The translations under genes and the position numbers were made by a program. The notes below the pieces were generated by a model that was not told the DNA's origin, made no database searches, and saw only the letters and a list, made by a program, of their open reading frames with translations. From Candidatus Brocadia sinica JPN1 (GTDB taxonomy: Bacteria > Planctomycetota > Brocadiia > Brocadiales > Brocadiaceae), in NCBI RefSeq assembly GCF_000949635.1, contig NZ_BAFN01000001.1, positions 1,736,001 to 1,800,000 of the forward strand: a stretch of DNA of 64,000 bases. Reading direction: 5' to 3'. This document shows positions 1 through 9,721 of the stretch, one piece after another; positions within the stretch are counted from its first letter, which is position 1, and the number at the start of each line of letters is the position of its first letter.

Positions 1-528
1 GCTGCAGTGGCAGTTACCGAGGGGATGCTTAATTCTCTGAAACTCGAAGAACTCAAAGGAGTTTTAGGACACGAATTATCCCATATTCGGAACCGGGATA
101 TACTTATATCTACCATTGTTGCAACGGTTGCCGGCGCTATCATGATGCTGGCAAATATGGCCCGATGGGCGGCTATTTTTGGGGGATATGGCGGGAGGGA
201 TGAAGAAGATAGCAGGGGGGGAGGTCTCGGAATGTTATTGGTAGCCATTTTGGCCCCCATTGCTGCGCTTGTAATTCAGATGGCGATTTCCCGTTCGCGG
301 GAGTACGCAGCCGATAAGGGAGGCGCATTATTAACAGGGAATCCGCTGGGGCTGGCCAGCGCCCTTGAGAAACTGCAACAGGCATCAGTGGCCAGGCCTA
401 TCGGTGCAAGTTCGGCTACGGCGCATCTGTTTATTGTGAATCCATTAAGCGGTCGTTCGTTTGTTACAATCTTTAGTACTCATCCACCAATCGAAGAACG
501 AATCAAGAGGCTCAGGGCGATGGCCTGA
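1..528 (+). CDS. htpX: HtpX-like M48 membrane metalloprotease, 3' part only
   Basis: The reading frame is open from the first base, so the gene starts outside the window; only the last 175 codons are seen. HtpX is an inner-membrane zinc protease that degrades damaged membrane proteins. The zinc-binding motif HELSH is present, followed by NRD, and the downstream SREYAAD segment supplies the third zinc ligand (Glu), as in M48B peptidases. Two hydrophobic stretches follow the active site ([13 protein letters not shown] and [15 protein letters not shown]), matching the family's later membrane helices. The C-terminus [13 protein letters not shown] is typical of HtpX. The visible part is intact. 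The first visible residues (AAVAVTEG) match the usual lead-in to HExxH, so an internal GTG at position 7 is not the true start. Confidence 0.93.
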   Translation, partial: AAVAVTEGMLNSLKLEELKGVLGHELSHIRNRDILISTIVATVAGAIMMLANMARWAAIFGGYGGRDEEDSRGGGLGMLLVAILAPIAALVIQMAISRSREYAADKGGALLTGNPLGLASALEKLQQASVARPIGASSATAHLFIVNPLSGRSFVTIFSTHPPIEERIKRLRAMA

Positions 529-718
529 AAAAGGCTTTCTATAATAACATTCACCGTGGCAACGATTCTCTGCAACGGGTTATAAAGCCACCAACATTTC
601 GGAGACCGGTTTAATCTCGCTACTGAAAATGCCTGGTGTCTTCGTGTCTTAAAGTAGCTTGAACTCTTACTACAACGTGTGTATTTACAAAGATAGTAAT
701 TTACTTGGAGGAACATGA

Positions 719-1036
719 ATGGTGCACTATACTTGCGATATGTGCGGAAGACCATTGCTGGCAGATGAAGACATTCGCTATGTGGTGAAAATTGAGGTAT
801 ATACCGCCTGTGATGCTATGGAGATGGCGGATGACGATGAAGATTTGGATGAAGAGATATGGGAAAGGGAAGAGGAAAGCGAGAGGCCGGATGGCGCATC
901 GAATCCTGCTGAGCCATTGGAGGATGGAGAATATAAGACCTTTCGTTTCGATTTGTGCACCAAGTGTCATAAAAAATATTTACAGGACCCTTTGTTTTTA
1001 AAATCGTGGAATAGAACAAGATTTTCTGAAAATTAG
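719..1036 (+). CDS. Small hypothetical protein with zinc-ribbon cysteine pairs
   Basis: A 105-residue protein that I cannot assign to a named family. It has an N-terminal CDMC pair and a C-terminal CTKC pair, which together could bind one zinc ion. Between them lies a strongly acidic stretch ([16 protein letters not shown]) that is probably disordered. A clear ribosome site (GGAGG) lies just ahead of the ATG, which supports the start. It sits alone between htpX and leuC. Similar two-cysteine-pair small proteins occur next to many genes, so context gives no function. A regulatory or metal-binding role is possible but unproven. Confidence 0.7.
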   Translation: MVHYTCDMCGRPLLADEDIRYVVKIEVYTACDAMEMADDDEDLDEEIWEREEESERPDGASNPAEPLEDGEYKTFRFDLCTKCHKKYLQDPLFLKSWNRTRFSEN

Positions 1037-1139
1037 AATTCGCTTTACCAATCTTTCGAATAATAATCATCCTCAGTTGCTTGCGTTTTGTGAAAAAGAA
1101 AAAGAAAGACGAAGCATACTGCAATGTGAAAAACAATCT

Positions 1140-2408
1140 ATGGAAATGACAATAACAGAGAAGATCATCGCTGCACATTCGGGTCTCAAGGAAGTACATC
1201 CTGGGCAATTTGTTTACGCAGATGTGGATATCTGCCTGGGTAACGATATTACTGCCCCGATCGCTATTGAAGAATTTGAAAAGACAGGGATTAAAAAGGT
1301 CTTTGATCCGGAAAAGATTGTTTTGGTTCCTGATCACTTTACCCCCAATAAGGACATCAAGTCTGCACAACAGTCAAAATCCCTCCGTGTTTTTGCTGAG
1401 AAACACCATTTAAAACATTACTTTGAGATTGGCAGAATGGGGATCGAACACGCCCTGCTTCCGGAAAAAGGGATCGTGGCGCCCGGAGACCTTGTGATAG
1501 GAGCCGATTCTCATACGTGTACCTATGGTGCGCTCGGAGCATTCTCAACGGGTGTCGGGAGCACCGACCTCGCTGCATGTTTTGCTACGGGGAAGGTGTG
1601 GCTCAGGGTGCCTGAATCGATTAAATTCGTTTTTCACGGCAAGGTGAAAAATTGGACATCAGGAAAGGATTTAATCCTCTATACGATTGGGAAAATCGGT
1701 GTGGATGGAGCCCTTTACAAGGCAATGGAGTTTGCAGGCAGCGCCATATCAAATTTGCCTATGGACGATCGTTTCGCCATGTGTAACATGGCAATTGAGG
1801 CCGGGGCGAAAAGCGGTATAATTTCGTCTGATAAAAACACTGAAGATTATGTAAAGGGCAGGGTAACCAAAAAATATGCGATGTATCAAAGCGATCCCGG
1901 TTGTAATTATACAAAAACATACGAATTCAATGCCGAAGAAATTTCTCCTCAAATAGCACTCCCCAGTTTACCGGAAAACACAAAACCCGTGGAAGAGGTT
2001 TCGGGAATTAAGATCGATCAGGTAGTTATCGGTTCTTGTACCAATGGAAGAATTTCAGATCTCAGGATAGCAGCCAAAATCCTCAAAGGAAAAAAGGCGC
2101 ATCCTTCCATTCGGCTTATTATTATTCCGGCTACCCAGGAAATTTACAGACAGGCATTACAGGATGGCTTGATTGAAATATTTATAGATGCCGAGGCGGT
2201 AGTTTCTACCCCAACCTGCGGTCCGTGTCTTGGCGGTCATATGGGTATTTTGGCAGAAGGGGAACGGGCGTTATCTACGACCAACCGTAATTTTACCGGT
2301 CGCATGGGGCATCCCAAAAGTGAGATATATCTTTGCAGTCCTGCTGTTGCGGCAGCATCAGCAATCACGGGAAGGATTACCCCGCCTGATGAGGTGGTAA
2401 AGAATTGA
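1140..2408 (+). CDS. leuC: 3-isopropylmalate dehydratase large subunit (LeuC/HacA type)
   Basis: Large subunit of the isomerase converting 2-isopropylmalate to 3-isopropylmalate in leucine synthesis, a cytoplasmic [4Fe-4S] aconitase-family enzyme. Visible signatures are [27 protein letters not shown] and [11 protein letters not shown]; the three cluster cysteines are in the SHTC/GSC and CGPC segments. About 422 residues is the size of the shorter HacA-like class rather than the 466-residue enterobacterial LeuC. I chose the ATG at 1140 (a second in-frame ATG follows at 1146); an upstream TTG at 1077 would add an unconserved basic tail. The partner small subunit (leuD) lies 4.5 kb downstream on the same strand, separated by a giant activase-like gene. 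Homoaconitase activity cannot be excluded from sequence alone. Confidence 0.93.
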   Translation: MEMTITEKIIAAHSGLKEVHPGQFVYADVDICLGNDITAPIAIEEFEKTGIKKVFDPEKIVLVPDHFTPNKDIKSAQQSKSLRVFAEKHHLKHYFEIGRMGIEHALLPEKGIVAPGDLVIGADSHTCTYGALGAFSTGVGSTDLAACFATGKVWLRVPESIKFVFHGKVKNWTSGKDLILYTIGKIGVDGALYKAMEFAGSAISNLPMDDRFAMCNMAIEAGAKSGIISSDKNTEDYVKGRVTKKYAMYQSDPGCNYTKTYEFNAEEISPQIALPSLPENTKPVEEVSGIKIDQVVIGSCTNGRISDLRIAAKILKGKKAHPSIRLIIIPATQEIYRQALQDGLIEIFIDAEAVVSTPTCGPCLGGHMGILAEGERALSTTNRNFTGRMGHPKSEIYLCSPAVAAASAITGRITPPDEVVKN

Positions 2409-2485
2409 CCCCAGGCATTTTCGTGATTTCAGATTTGATTTCTTAGCCGAGAAATTTGATAAGAACATGAGATTGTTATTAGATT

Positions 2486-5400
2486 ATGGAAAGAGTGAGT
2501 AAAACTATGTCTCAAAAAAAATATATTGGACTTGACATTGGTTCTGTAAGCATAAAGGCAGTATTGATCAACGAACGCAAGGAAATCCTGGAAGATCACT
2601 ACGTCCGTTCACATGGTCAATCGGTAGAAACATTCCTCCTGGTCTTGAGAGACATATTCAATCGAACCCATATCGATGATATTGACGGTATAGCTATTAC
2701 AGGATCTGGCGGGAAGCTCATATCCGAACTAATGAACATTGCCTTTATCAATGAGGTTGTTGCTCACAGCCAGGCAACGACAACCTTGCACCCGGAAGCG
2801 CGCACCATTATTGAAATCGGCGGTGAGGATTCAAAGCTCATGCTTATAGAGAAGGATGTGTCAACAGGGCATACCAAGGTTTCTGATTTTTCGATGAATA
2901 CCATGTGTGCTGCTGGTACGGGGTCGTTTTTGGATCAGCAGGCTACAAGGCTTGGTATCGCGATAGAAAAAGAATTTGGAGAGCTTGCATTGAAATCCAA
3001 AAACCCGCCGCGTATTGCCGGTCGTTGCAGTGTATTTGCCAAGACGGATATGATCCATTTACAGCAGGAAGGCACGCCGGTGCATGATATTGTTGCCGGA
3101 CTTTGTTATGCCATGGCCAGAAACTTTAAGAGCAACATCGGGAAGGGGAAGGAATTTTTCAGGCCCATCGTATTTCAGGGTGGTGTGGCAGCAAATGTCG
3201 GTATGGTCAAGGCATTTGAGGATGTTTTGGAACTCAAGCCCGGTGAACTGGTTATACCAAAGTATTTCAATGTAATGGGGGCTATCGGTACGGTGTTTAC
3301 CTTAATGGATAAAGGGATTCACTCGCCCTTCCGTGGATTAAAGGAAGTTGAAGAATACCTGAGGAGCCGCAGCGCAAAGGCGTCGAGCCTTGAACCACTT
3401 CGATCGGATAATTACAAAATTGTTGACATGATACACCCGGTTGCTGGCGACGAAAAGGTCGAGGCATATGTTGGGGTTGATGTGGGTTCTATCAGCACAA
3501 ATATTGTTGTTATCGACAAACAGAAAAATGTCCTGGCAAGACGCTATCTCATGACGGCAGGAAGGCCGTTGGAAGCCGTGAAACAAGGTCTTTATGAGGT
3601 GGGTCTGGAAGTCGGAGATAAGGTGGTTGTCTGCGGCGCCGGAACCACAGGTTCCGGGCGTTATCTGACAGGAGACTTTATCGGTGCTGATATCGCAAAG
3701 AATGAAATTACTGCCCACGCCACTGCGGCAGCAAACGTGGATAAAAATGTGGATACGATCTTCGAAATCGGTGGGCAGGATTCCAAGTTTATACGGTTGG
3801 AAAATGGGGCAATTGTGGATTTTGCCATGAATAAAGTCTGTGCTGCCGGTACCGGCTCATTTCTGGAAGAACAGGCCGAAAAACTCAGCGTAAGCATCAA
3901 AGGGGAATTTAGCAAACGGGCGCTTTCGTCGTGCTGCCCCTCACATCTTGGAGAACGGTGCACCGTTTTTATGGAATCCGACCTGAACCATCATCAGCAG
4001 CGCGGAACGTCCAAGGACGATCTGCTCGCAGGCCTGAGTTATTCTGTGGTGTTGAACTTTATCAACAGGGTTGTAGAGGATAGGAAGATCGGGAATACTA
4101 TTTTTTTCCAGGGGGGAGTTGCCGCCAACCGCGGTGTAAAGGCGGCGTTCGAAAAAGTAACAGGGAGAAAGATTATTGTTCCGCCTCATCACGATATTAT
4201 GGGGGCTATCGGATCTGCCATTATTGCTATGGAAGAAAGGGTATGGGAGAAATCCAGGTTTAAGGGGTTTGATCTCCGGCACAAGAGATACGACCTGTCT
4301 TCCTTCGTTTGTAAAGATTGTTCGAATATTTGTGAGATTCGAAAGGTCACTATCGATGGAGAAAACCCGCTTCATTACGGAAGTCGTTGCGGCAAATTTG
4401 ACGACGAAAAGACTTTGAAAAAAGGGAGGCACTTACCAAGGCTTTTTCGCGAGAGGAAAGATGCGCTCGTCAATACCTATAAGAAAAACAAACCGGATCA
4501 GCCTGCAGGAAAAAAGATCGGGATACCACAGGTATCTACCTTTCATGACCTCTACCCGATGTGGAAGGCGTTCTTCATCGAGCTGGGTTTTGATGTTATA
4601 ACCTCCAGTGATACTAATAAAGATATTATCTATAACGGTGTGGAAGTAATTACCGCAGAGACCTGCTTTCCTATCAAAGTTGCGCACGGACACGTGATCG
4701 ACATGTTAAACAGGGATATTGATTATCTGTTTTTGCCCAGCGTTATCAATTTAACGCATAGCAGCCCCCGGCTCACCCATTCGTATGCATGTCCTTACGT
4801 GCAGTGCATACCGTATCTCGTACGTTCGGCCATTGACTTTAAGGAAAAGAAGTTTGAAGTCTTATCCCCGGTCATTCATTTCGAATACGGAGAAGAGTTT
4901 GTGGACAAGACCCTGCGTCAAATCGCAAAAAGCCTTGGAAGAACCGGAGAGGTTGTTGAAATAGCGATAAAGTCGGCACGTGAGGCGCTGCAGACTTTTC
5001 ATAAAACCCTTGAGGCACGGGGAAAAGAGATCCTGGGAAAATTAGGAGAAAATGAAAAGGCATTCGTGCTGATCAGCCGTTCCTACAATGGTTGCGATAC
5101 GGGTATGAATCTTGGTCTTCCTGAAAAATTGCGTGATTTAGGAGTTTTGACAATCCCACTGGACTTTTTGAAACTTGATATTGAAGAAGTATCTCATGAT
5201 TATCCGAATATGTATTGGAAGACAGGACAAAAATTCCTCGCAGCGGCCAGGATAATTGCCAGGGATAAAAGGCTTTACCCCTTATATATTACCAACTTTG
5301 GCTGCGGTCCAGACTCGTTTATAACCAAATTTTTTGCCAAAGAATTGGCAGGAAAACCCTGTCTGACCATTGAAATTGACGAGCACAGCTCTGATGTTGG

Positions 5401-6781
5401 GGCAATAACCAGGTGCGAGGCATTTATTGATAGCCTTAAAAATGTTAAATCTGTCACTGATAGAAAAAAATTGAGAGACGATGTTCCGGTTCGGAACGTG
5501 ACGGAGAAAAAGAAACGCACGATTTACATTCCTTATATGTGTGACCACGGCAGGATGATTGCCGCCTCCATGAGGGCTAATGGTGTGCTGGCAGAAGCCT
5601 TGCCTATGGCCAATAAGCAGTCGATTGATATTGGACGAAAGTTTACTTCGGGAAAGGAATGCTACCCTGCAATTCTTACAACCGGGGATATTGTGAAAAA
5701 GGCTATGAGCCCTGACTTTGACCCTGAGGCAAGCGCCTTCTTTATGGCTACAGCATCCGGTCCTTGCCGGTTTGGCCAATACAATAAATTTCAGCGTATG
5801 GTATTGGATGATCTTGGATTTCCTCATGTACCTCTTTACACAATGGATCAGGGAGAAAACTACGACGAGGATACCAAGAGCCTTGGCACGCACTTCCGTA
5901 AACTGGCGTGGAACGGTATTATGTATATCGACCTCCTGCAAAAATTACAAAGGGAAACGAGGCCTTACGAACTACAGAAAGATGAAACGGATGCTCTTTA
6001 CGAAAACTTCGTGAAAAAGGCAGAGTCAGCGCTCGAAAAACATCAGGATCTGGTGAAATTCGCGCGGGAGGCGAATATTGCCTTTGCAAACATAAAAGTA
6101 GACCGAAGCAAGCCCAGACCATTAATCGGTGTCATTGGAGAGACCTATGTACGTTGTAATGAGTTTGCAAACAACTTTCTTGCAAGAAATATCGAACGTC
6201 TGGGAGGTGAGGTATTTATTCCGCCTTTTGCCGAATGGATTAATTATATTGCACACTGCCGCAGGGAATCGTGCCTTTTTGAAAAGGATTATAAGGGACT
6301 TTTCGGTGAGATTATCTCTGATATTGTTCAGAGGTACGATGCCTACAAACTTACGAAGGTGTTTAAAGGCAGAATCAGACATTTTCTGAAAGATGCGCCA
6401 ATTAAAGAACTCATCAGGAGGGGGAAACCGTATATTGACGATTCCTACAAAGGTGATCCGGTGCTCAGCATGGGGAAGGTAATTGAATACGTTGAGGAAG
6501 GGTTTGATGGTATCGTTAACGTAATTCCATTTCACTGCATGCCTGGTACGGTGGTGAATGGCGTACTTGAAAGGTTTCAGAAAGATTTTTACGGCATGCC
6601 CTGCCTGAAGTTGTCTTTTGATGGCCAGGAACAAACAAATGAAGAAACCCGGCTGGAGGCATTTATGCATCAGGCATATCAAAGGATGGAGGGGAAAGTA
6701 AATTCTCATAAACATGGCACGGTAAGCCGTAGACAAAAAAGCAAAGTAAGCAGTAGGCCGATGGCAGTAGGCAAAGGGTGA
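2486..6781 (+). CDS. Giant 2-hydroxyacyl-CoA dehydratase activase-like protein (two ATPase domains + DUF2229 + HgdB-like)
   Basis: A 1431-residue protein of the BadF/BcrA/HgdC activase superfamily fused to dehydratase-like parts. The first ASKHA ATPase domain starts at GLDIGS (about residue 16) with Fe-S cysteines in CAAGTGSF (about 140) and GRCSVF (about 180). A second copy starts at GVDVGS (about 331) with CAAGTGSF (about 452) and GERCTVF (about 491). The next part, starting near GIPQVSTFHDLYPMW (about 678), matches DUF2229; the C-terminal third (about 1014-1400, with YMCDHGRM, SGPCRFGQY and GETYVRCNEF) resembles HgdB-like dehydratase subunits. Known activases use ATP to drive one electron into a dehydratase Fe-S cluster. 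The substrate of this long form is not known to me. It lies between leuC and leuD on the same strand. A second in-frame ATG at 2507 is an alternative start. Confidence 0.88.
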   Translation: MERVSKTMSQKKYIGLDIGSVSIKAVLINERKEILEDHYVRSHGQSVETFLLVLRDIFNRTHIDDIDGIAITGSGGKLISELMNIAFINEVVAHSQATTTLHPEARTIIEIGGEDSKLMLIEKDVSTGHTKVSDFSMNTMCAAGTGSFLDQQATRLGIAIEKEFGELALKSKNPPRIAGRCSVFAKTDMIHLQQEGTPVHDIVAGLCYAMARNFKSNIGKGKEFFRPIVFQGGVAANVGMVKAFEDVLELKPGELVIPKYFNVMGAIGTVFTLMDKGIHSPFRGLKEVEEYLRSRSAKASSLEPLRSDNYKIVDMIHPVAGDEKVEAYVGVDVGSISTNIVVIDKQKNVLARRYLMTAGRPLEAVKQGLYEVGLEVGDKVVVCGAGTTGSGRYLTGDFIGADIAKNEITAHATAAANVDKNVDTIFEIGGQDSKFIRLENGAIVDFAMNKVCAAGTGSFLEEQAEKLSVSIKGEFSKRALSSCCPSHLGERCTVFMESDLNHHQQRGTSKDDLLAGLSYSVVLNFINRVVEDRKIGNTIFFQGGVAANRGVKAAFEKVTGRKIIVPPHHDIMGAIGSAIIAMEERVWEKSRFKGFDLRHKRYDLSSFVCKDCSNICEIRKVTIDGENPLHYGSRCGKFDDEKTLKKGRHLPRLFRERKDALVNTYKKNKPDQPAGKKIGIPQVSTFHDLYPMWKAFFIELGFDVITSSDTNKDIIYNGVEVITAETCFPIKVAHGHVIDMLNRDIDYLFLPSVINLTHSSPRLTHSYACPYVQCIPYLVRSAIDFKEKKFEVLSPVIHFEYGEEFVDKTLRQIAKSLGRTGEVVEIAIKSAREALQTFHKTLEARGKEILGKLGENEKAFVLISRSYNGCDTGMNLGLPEKLRDLGVLTIPLDFLKLDIEEVSHDYPNMYWKTGQKFLAAARIIARDKRLYPLYITNFGCGPDSFITKFFAKELAGKPCLTIEIDEHSSDVGAITRCEAFIDSLKNVKSVTDRKKLRDDVPVRNVTEKKKRTIYIPYMCDHGRMIAASMRANGVLAEALPMANKQSIDIGRKFTSGKECYPAILTTGDIVKKAMSPDFDPEASAFFMATASGPCRFGQYNKFQRMVLDDLGFPHVPLYTMDQGENYDEDTKSLGTHFRKLAWNGIMYIDLLQKLQRETRPYELQKDETDALYENFVKKAESALEKHQDLVKFAREANIAFANIKVDRSKPRPLIGVIGETYVRCNEFANNFLARNIERLGGEVFIPPFAEWINYIAHCRRESCLFEKDYKGLFGEIISDIVQRYDAYKLTKVFKGRIRHFLKDAPIKELIRRGKPYIDDSYKGDPVLSMGKVIEYVEEGFDGIVNVIPFHCMPGTVVNGVLERFQKDFYGMPCLKLSFDGQEQTNEETRLEAFMHQAYQRMEGKVNSHKHGTVSRRQKSKVSSRPMAVGKG

Positions 6782-6969
6782 TAATTTATACGTAACGAAA
6801 TAAATAGTGCCGCACAGTAAAAATAAAAGCAAAAATAGAAATGCAAAATGACAGATGAAAAATTAAAATGGAAGAATTTTTAGTGTGCACAAGTTATGAC
6901 GTTTGAATACTGTTTTAGTACCAATGCTCGGGCATGTTGCACGTGCTCTTACAGACTAGCGGGGTTACA

Positions 6970-7461
6970 ATGAAAGGTAAATGCTGGAAGTTTGGAAATA
7001 ATATTAATACGGATGAAATTATCCCGGCGCGGTATCTGAATACTACCGATACGAAAGAGCTGGCATCTCACTGTATGGAGGATGCTGACCCGGATTTTAT
7101 GAAAAAGGCCAAGGCTGGCGACGCTATTGTGGCGGGGGATAATTTCGGATGCGGTTCCTCCCGTGAGCATGCGCCAATTGCCATCAAGGCAGCAGGGATT
7201 TCCTGTGTTATTGCAAAGTCCTTCGCCCGTATCTTCTTTCGAAATGCTATTAATATCGGGTTGCCTATTTTTGAGTGTCCTGAGGCTGCTGAGCAGATTC
7301 AGGAAGGCGATGAAATAGAAATTAACCTTGCGGCGGGGGAAATCCTCGATCATACTTCAGAAAAGAGATTCAAATTTGAGCCTTTTCCCCTGGAGATGCA
7401 TGAAATTATCGAGGCTGGGGGATTAATGAATTTTGTAAAAATGAAAATGGGCGTTGCATAA
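6970..7461 (+). CDS. leuD: 3-isopropylmalate dehydratase small subunit
   Basis: Small (swivelling) subunit of isopropylmalate isomerase, partner of the LeuC at 1140-2408. It begins [21 protein letters not shown], typical of the HacB/LeuD N-terminus, and carries the substrate-binding loop [12 protein letters not shown] followed by [18 protein letters not shown]. At 163 residues it is the short form that normally pairs with the HacA-like large subunit, consistent with the LeuC seen here. I chose the ATG at 6970; an in-frame ATG at 6934 would add twelve residues with no family similarity. It follows the activase gene by about 190 bases and is followed by the flavodiiron gene. Confidence 0.92.
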   Translation: MKGKCWKFGNNINTDEIIPARYLNTTDTKELASHCMEDADPDFMKKAKAGDAIVAGDNFGCGSSREHAPIAIKAAGISCVIAKSFARIFFRNAINIGLPIFECPEAAEQIQEGDEIEINLAAGEILDHTSEKRFKFEPFPLEMHEIIEAGGLMNFVKMKMGVA

Positions 7462-7548
7462 ATTCCCAATCACAAATACCAAATTTAAAGCAAAGCCTAA
7501 AGAACGAAATCTTAGTGACGGGGGCATTTGAGAAGTAAAATTCGGAAG

Positions 7549-7575
7549 TTGACAGGCTAATTTTTCTTATATTTT
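7549..7575 (+). promoter_or_regulatory. Possible sigma-70 promoter for the flavodiiron gene
   Basis: A perfect TTGACA lies at 7549-7554 and a TATTTT at 7570-7575 with a 15-base spacer, a little short of the usual 17. The predicted transcript would begin only about ten bases before the ATG, so the leader would be very short. No other good candidate is seen between leuD and this gene. Confidence 0.3.
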
Positions 7576-7592
7576 GGTCGCTGACTTTAGCC

Positions 7593-8789
7593 ATGCAAAC
7601 CTTAGAAATCACCAAGGATATACATTGGGTCGGGGTATTAAATACCACTCTGCGGGCGTTTGATGTAGTGTTTCAAACCCGATTTGGAAGTACATACAAC
7701 TCGTATCTCATCCAGGCAGATAAGCCAACACTTATTGATTGTGTTCATGAAAAATTTGACCGGGAATATCTTGAAAAACTCCGGTCGTTAATCAACCTCA
7801 GGGACATTTGTTACATTGTGGTAAATCATACAGAAATGGATCATACGGGGGCGTTGGGTCTTTTGTTGAAAGAGACACCGAATGCCCAAATCTTAGCCAC
7901 AAAGACAGCATCTCTTTTTTTGAAAAATATTCTTCATGCAGAGGTAAAAGGAAAAATGGTTGAAGATGGTGAGTGTATCAGCCTTGGTAATAAGCAATTA
8001 AAGTTTATTCATGCGCCATACTGGCATTGGCCAGATACCATGTTTACGTATTTAGAAGAAGAGCATATGCTGTTTTCCTGTGATGGTTTTGCGACTCATT
8101 TTTGTGATGAACGGCTTTTTGACGATCTGGTCGATGACTTTGCTGAAGATTTTCGATATTATTTTGAGCACGTAATGGGTCCTTATAGGAAAAAGATCCT
8201 TGAGGCAATAGAAAAGATCAAAAATCTGGATATCCGGTTAATTGCCCCGAGTCACGGTCCCATCCTTCGAACCGATCCGTGGAAATACATTAATGCCTAT
8301 AAAGACTGGAGCACGCCCCGAAAGGATCCCCATAAAAAGCTGATATTAGTCTTATATGCGTCTATGTATGGAAACACGAAAAAGATGGCGGAGGCGGTGG
8401 CGAGGGGTGCATCTACGATGACTACCGAGGTTAAACTGCTGGATGCTGCAAACGTATCGCCTGAATTTATGCGGTGTGAGATTGAATCTGCCGAAGGAAT
8501 CCTGATTGGTTCGTCGACTATCAATGGCGATGCGTTAATGCCTTTATGGAATATTATGAATATTATGTTTAGTGTGAACGTCAAGCTAAAAAAATGTGCA
8601 ACATTTGGTACTTATGGATGGAGCGGAGAAGCCACAAGGCTTATGGAAGATCGGTTGAAAGGTCTTAAACTCCATATTGTTCAACCGCCGGTAAAGGTCC
8701 TTTTTACTCCTACAGAGGAAGACTTGAAAAGGTGCTCCATCTTTGGATATGACTTTGCCCAATCCCTGACGACGAGTTCGGCGACGTAA
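7593..8789 (+). CDS. fprA: A-type flavoprotein / flavodiiron protein
   Basis: A 398-residue flavodiiron protein: an N-terminal metallo-beta-lactamase-like diiron domain (about 1-255) and a C-terminal flavodoxin domain binding FMN (about 256-390). Diiron ligands are visible in HTEMDH, in the HWPDTM segment, in the CDGFATH segment and in APSHGP. The FMN phosphate loop is ASMYGNTKKMAE. Family members reduce oxygen to water or nitric oxide to nitrous oxide in the cytoplasm, protecting oxygen-sensitive metabolism. No rubredoxin domain is attached, so an external electron donor is needed. The choice between O2 and NO as substrate cannot be read from sequence. It is 131 bases downstream of leuD. Confidence 0.92.
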   Translation: MQTLEITKDIHWVGVLNTTLRAFDVVFQTRFGSTYNSYLIQADKPTLIDCVHEKFDREYLEKLRSLINLRDICYIVVNHTEMDHTGALGLLLKETPNAQILATKTASLFLKNILHAEVKGKMVEDGECISLGNKQLKFIHAPYWHWPDTMFTYLEEEHMLFSCDGFATHFCDERLFDDLVDDFAEDFRYYFEHVMGPYRKKILEAIEKIKNLDIRLIAPSHGPILRTDPWKYINAYKDWSTPRKDPHKKLILVLYASMYGNTKKMAEAVARGASTMTTEVKLLDAANVSPEFMRCEIESAEGILIGSSTINGDALMPLWNIMNIMFSVNVKLKKCATFGTYGWSGEATRLMEDRLKGLKLHIVQPPVKVLFTPTEEDLKRCSIFGYDFAQSLTTSSAT

Positions 8790-8911
8790 GTATCCCTACA
8801 TCGAACTAACAGAACGTTTGAAACTTTGAATTTTGAAGTGTCGTTTTATGTTTCTGATAAAAAGACTCCCTGGCCTCTCTCCTTTTCACGATACAAAAGC
8901 CAGAATTTTCA

Positions 8912-9721
8912 CTATCGGGCTTCTCGTGCAAGCATGTAAAGAAATTGCTGGGCATATCCCGCGTACCTGCCAAAATATTTTAGACCAAAAGCCTGCAGTT
9001 GCTGACTCGAAACCTCCTGATTCTTGAAATACAGCTTCTGAAGGATCTTCTTCATCCAGGTATCGATGGGAAATGCCTCGGTAAAACCCAGAGAAAACAG
9101 AAGGACGCAGTCGGCAATCTTGTCCCCGACACCGGGAATCTGTTTCAGCGTTTTCTTTGCCTCAATATAGGAAAGTTTTTTTAATGATTGTAAAAATGCT
9201 TCGTTAACGGAATCATTGGCGGCTTTAATATATTTTGCCCGGAAACCCGTCTTTGCACGGAGAATCCGCTCTAAATCATTTAACTCACCGGGGTTGGGAA
9301 ACGAATACCCTTCGAATCCCTTCATTTCAATGCTCTTCCCAAAGAATTGTGCCAGTATTTCAAGATTTAATTTTATCTTGGGGATATTTGCCGCCGAGGA
9401 GCAGAGGAACGATATTAAACATTCCCAGGGATCTTGCCTGATAATGCGCAAACCGTGATGCCTCCTGATCGCCTCGCCAATGTGGACATCCTTAGTTATC
9501 TGCTGCAAAATAGTGGTATAGGGCTCATCTAGGGCAAAATAATGCGTCAGGAATTTCTGGTCTGTGCCCTGGAATTCCAGATGATTTGAGGACTGCCGGA
9601 CACGAAAGATGCGGTCCCTCGCCGCAACATAATACCAGTCTTCCATCCTGGATACCCGAAACAGTTGTCCGCACAGGAGTGTAGATTCTAGGTTGAAATC
9701 TTTTACGAGGATTTTGGGCAA
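8912..9721 (-). CDS. OGG1/AlkA-type DNA glycosylase (8-oxoguanine-like)
   Basis: A 269-residue base-excision repair glycosylase of the HhH-GPD superfamily. The helix-hairpin-helix is visible as QIPGVGDKIADCVLLF; the lysine in it corresponds to the Schiff-base lysine of OGG1, and the aspartate of the following PIDTW corresponds to the catalytic aspartate. The N-terminal part (LVKDFNLESTLLCGQLFR, then DRIFRVRQ) matches the OGG N-terminal domain. The likely start is TTG at 9721: an in-frame TAA lies four codons upstream and the AAGGA of a ribosome site sits between the two, so no ATG or GTG is available nearby. It is transcribed towards the flavodiiron gene. Expected role: removal of oxidised purines. 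Confidence 0.85.
   Translation of the reverse strand: MPKILVKDFNLESTLLCGQLFRVSRMEDWYYVAARDRIFRVRQSSNHLEFQGTDQKFLTHYFALDEPYTTILQQITKDVHIGEAIRRHHGLRIIRQDPWECLISFLCSSAANIPKIKLNLEILAQFFGKSIEMKGFEGYSFPNPGELNDLERILRAKTGFRAKYIKAANDSVNEAFLQSLKKLSYIEAKKTLKQIPGVGDKIADCVLLFSLGFTEAFPIDTWMKKILQKLYFKNQEVSSQQLQAFGLKYFGRYAGYAQQFLYMLAREAR

Noticed and set aside
1077-1139. Upstream TTG start for leuC giving 443 residues
   Set aside because: The extra 21 residues are basic and unlike LeuC N-termini, and an ATG is available at 1140 where similarity begins.
816-1370. Minus-strand open frame of 184 codons opposite the zinc-ribbon and leuC genes
   Set aside because: It is antisense to two well-supported genes, has no ribosome site and its translation is low-complexity with a phenylalanine run.
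5282-6832. Two long minus-strand open frames (219 and 236 codons) opposite the activase gene
   Set aside because: Both are shadows of the strongly conserved plus-strand protein; neither shows a domain or a start signal.
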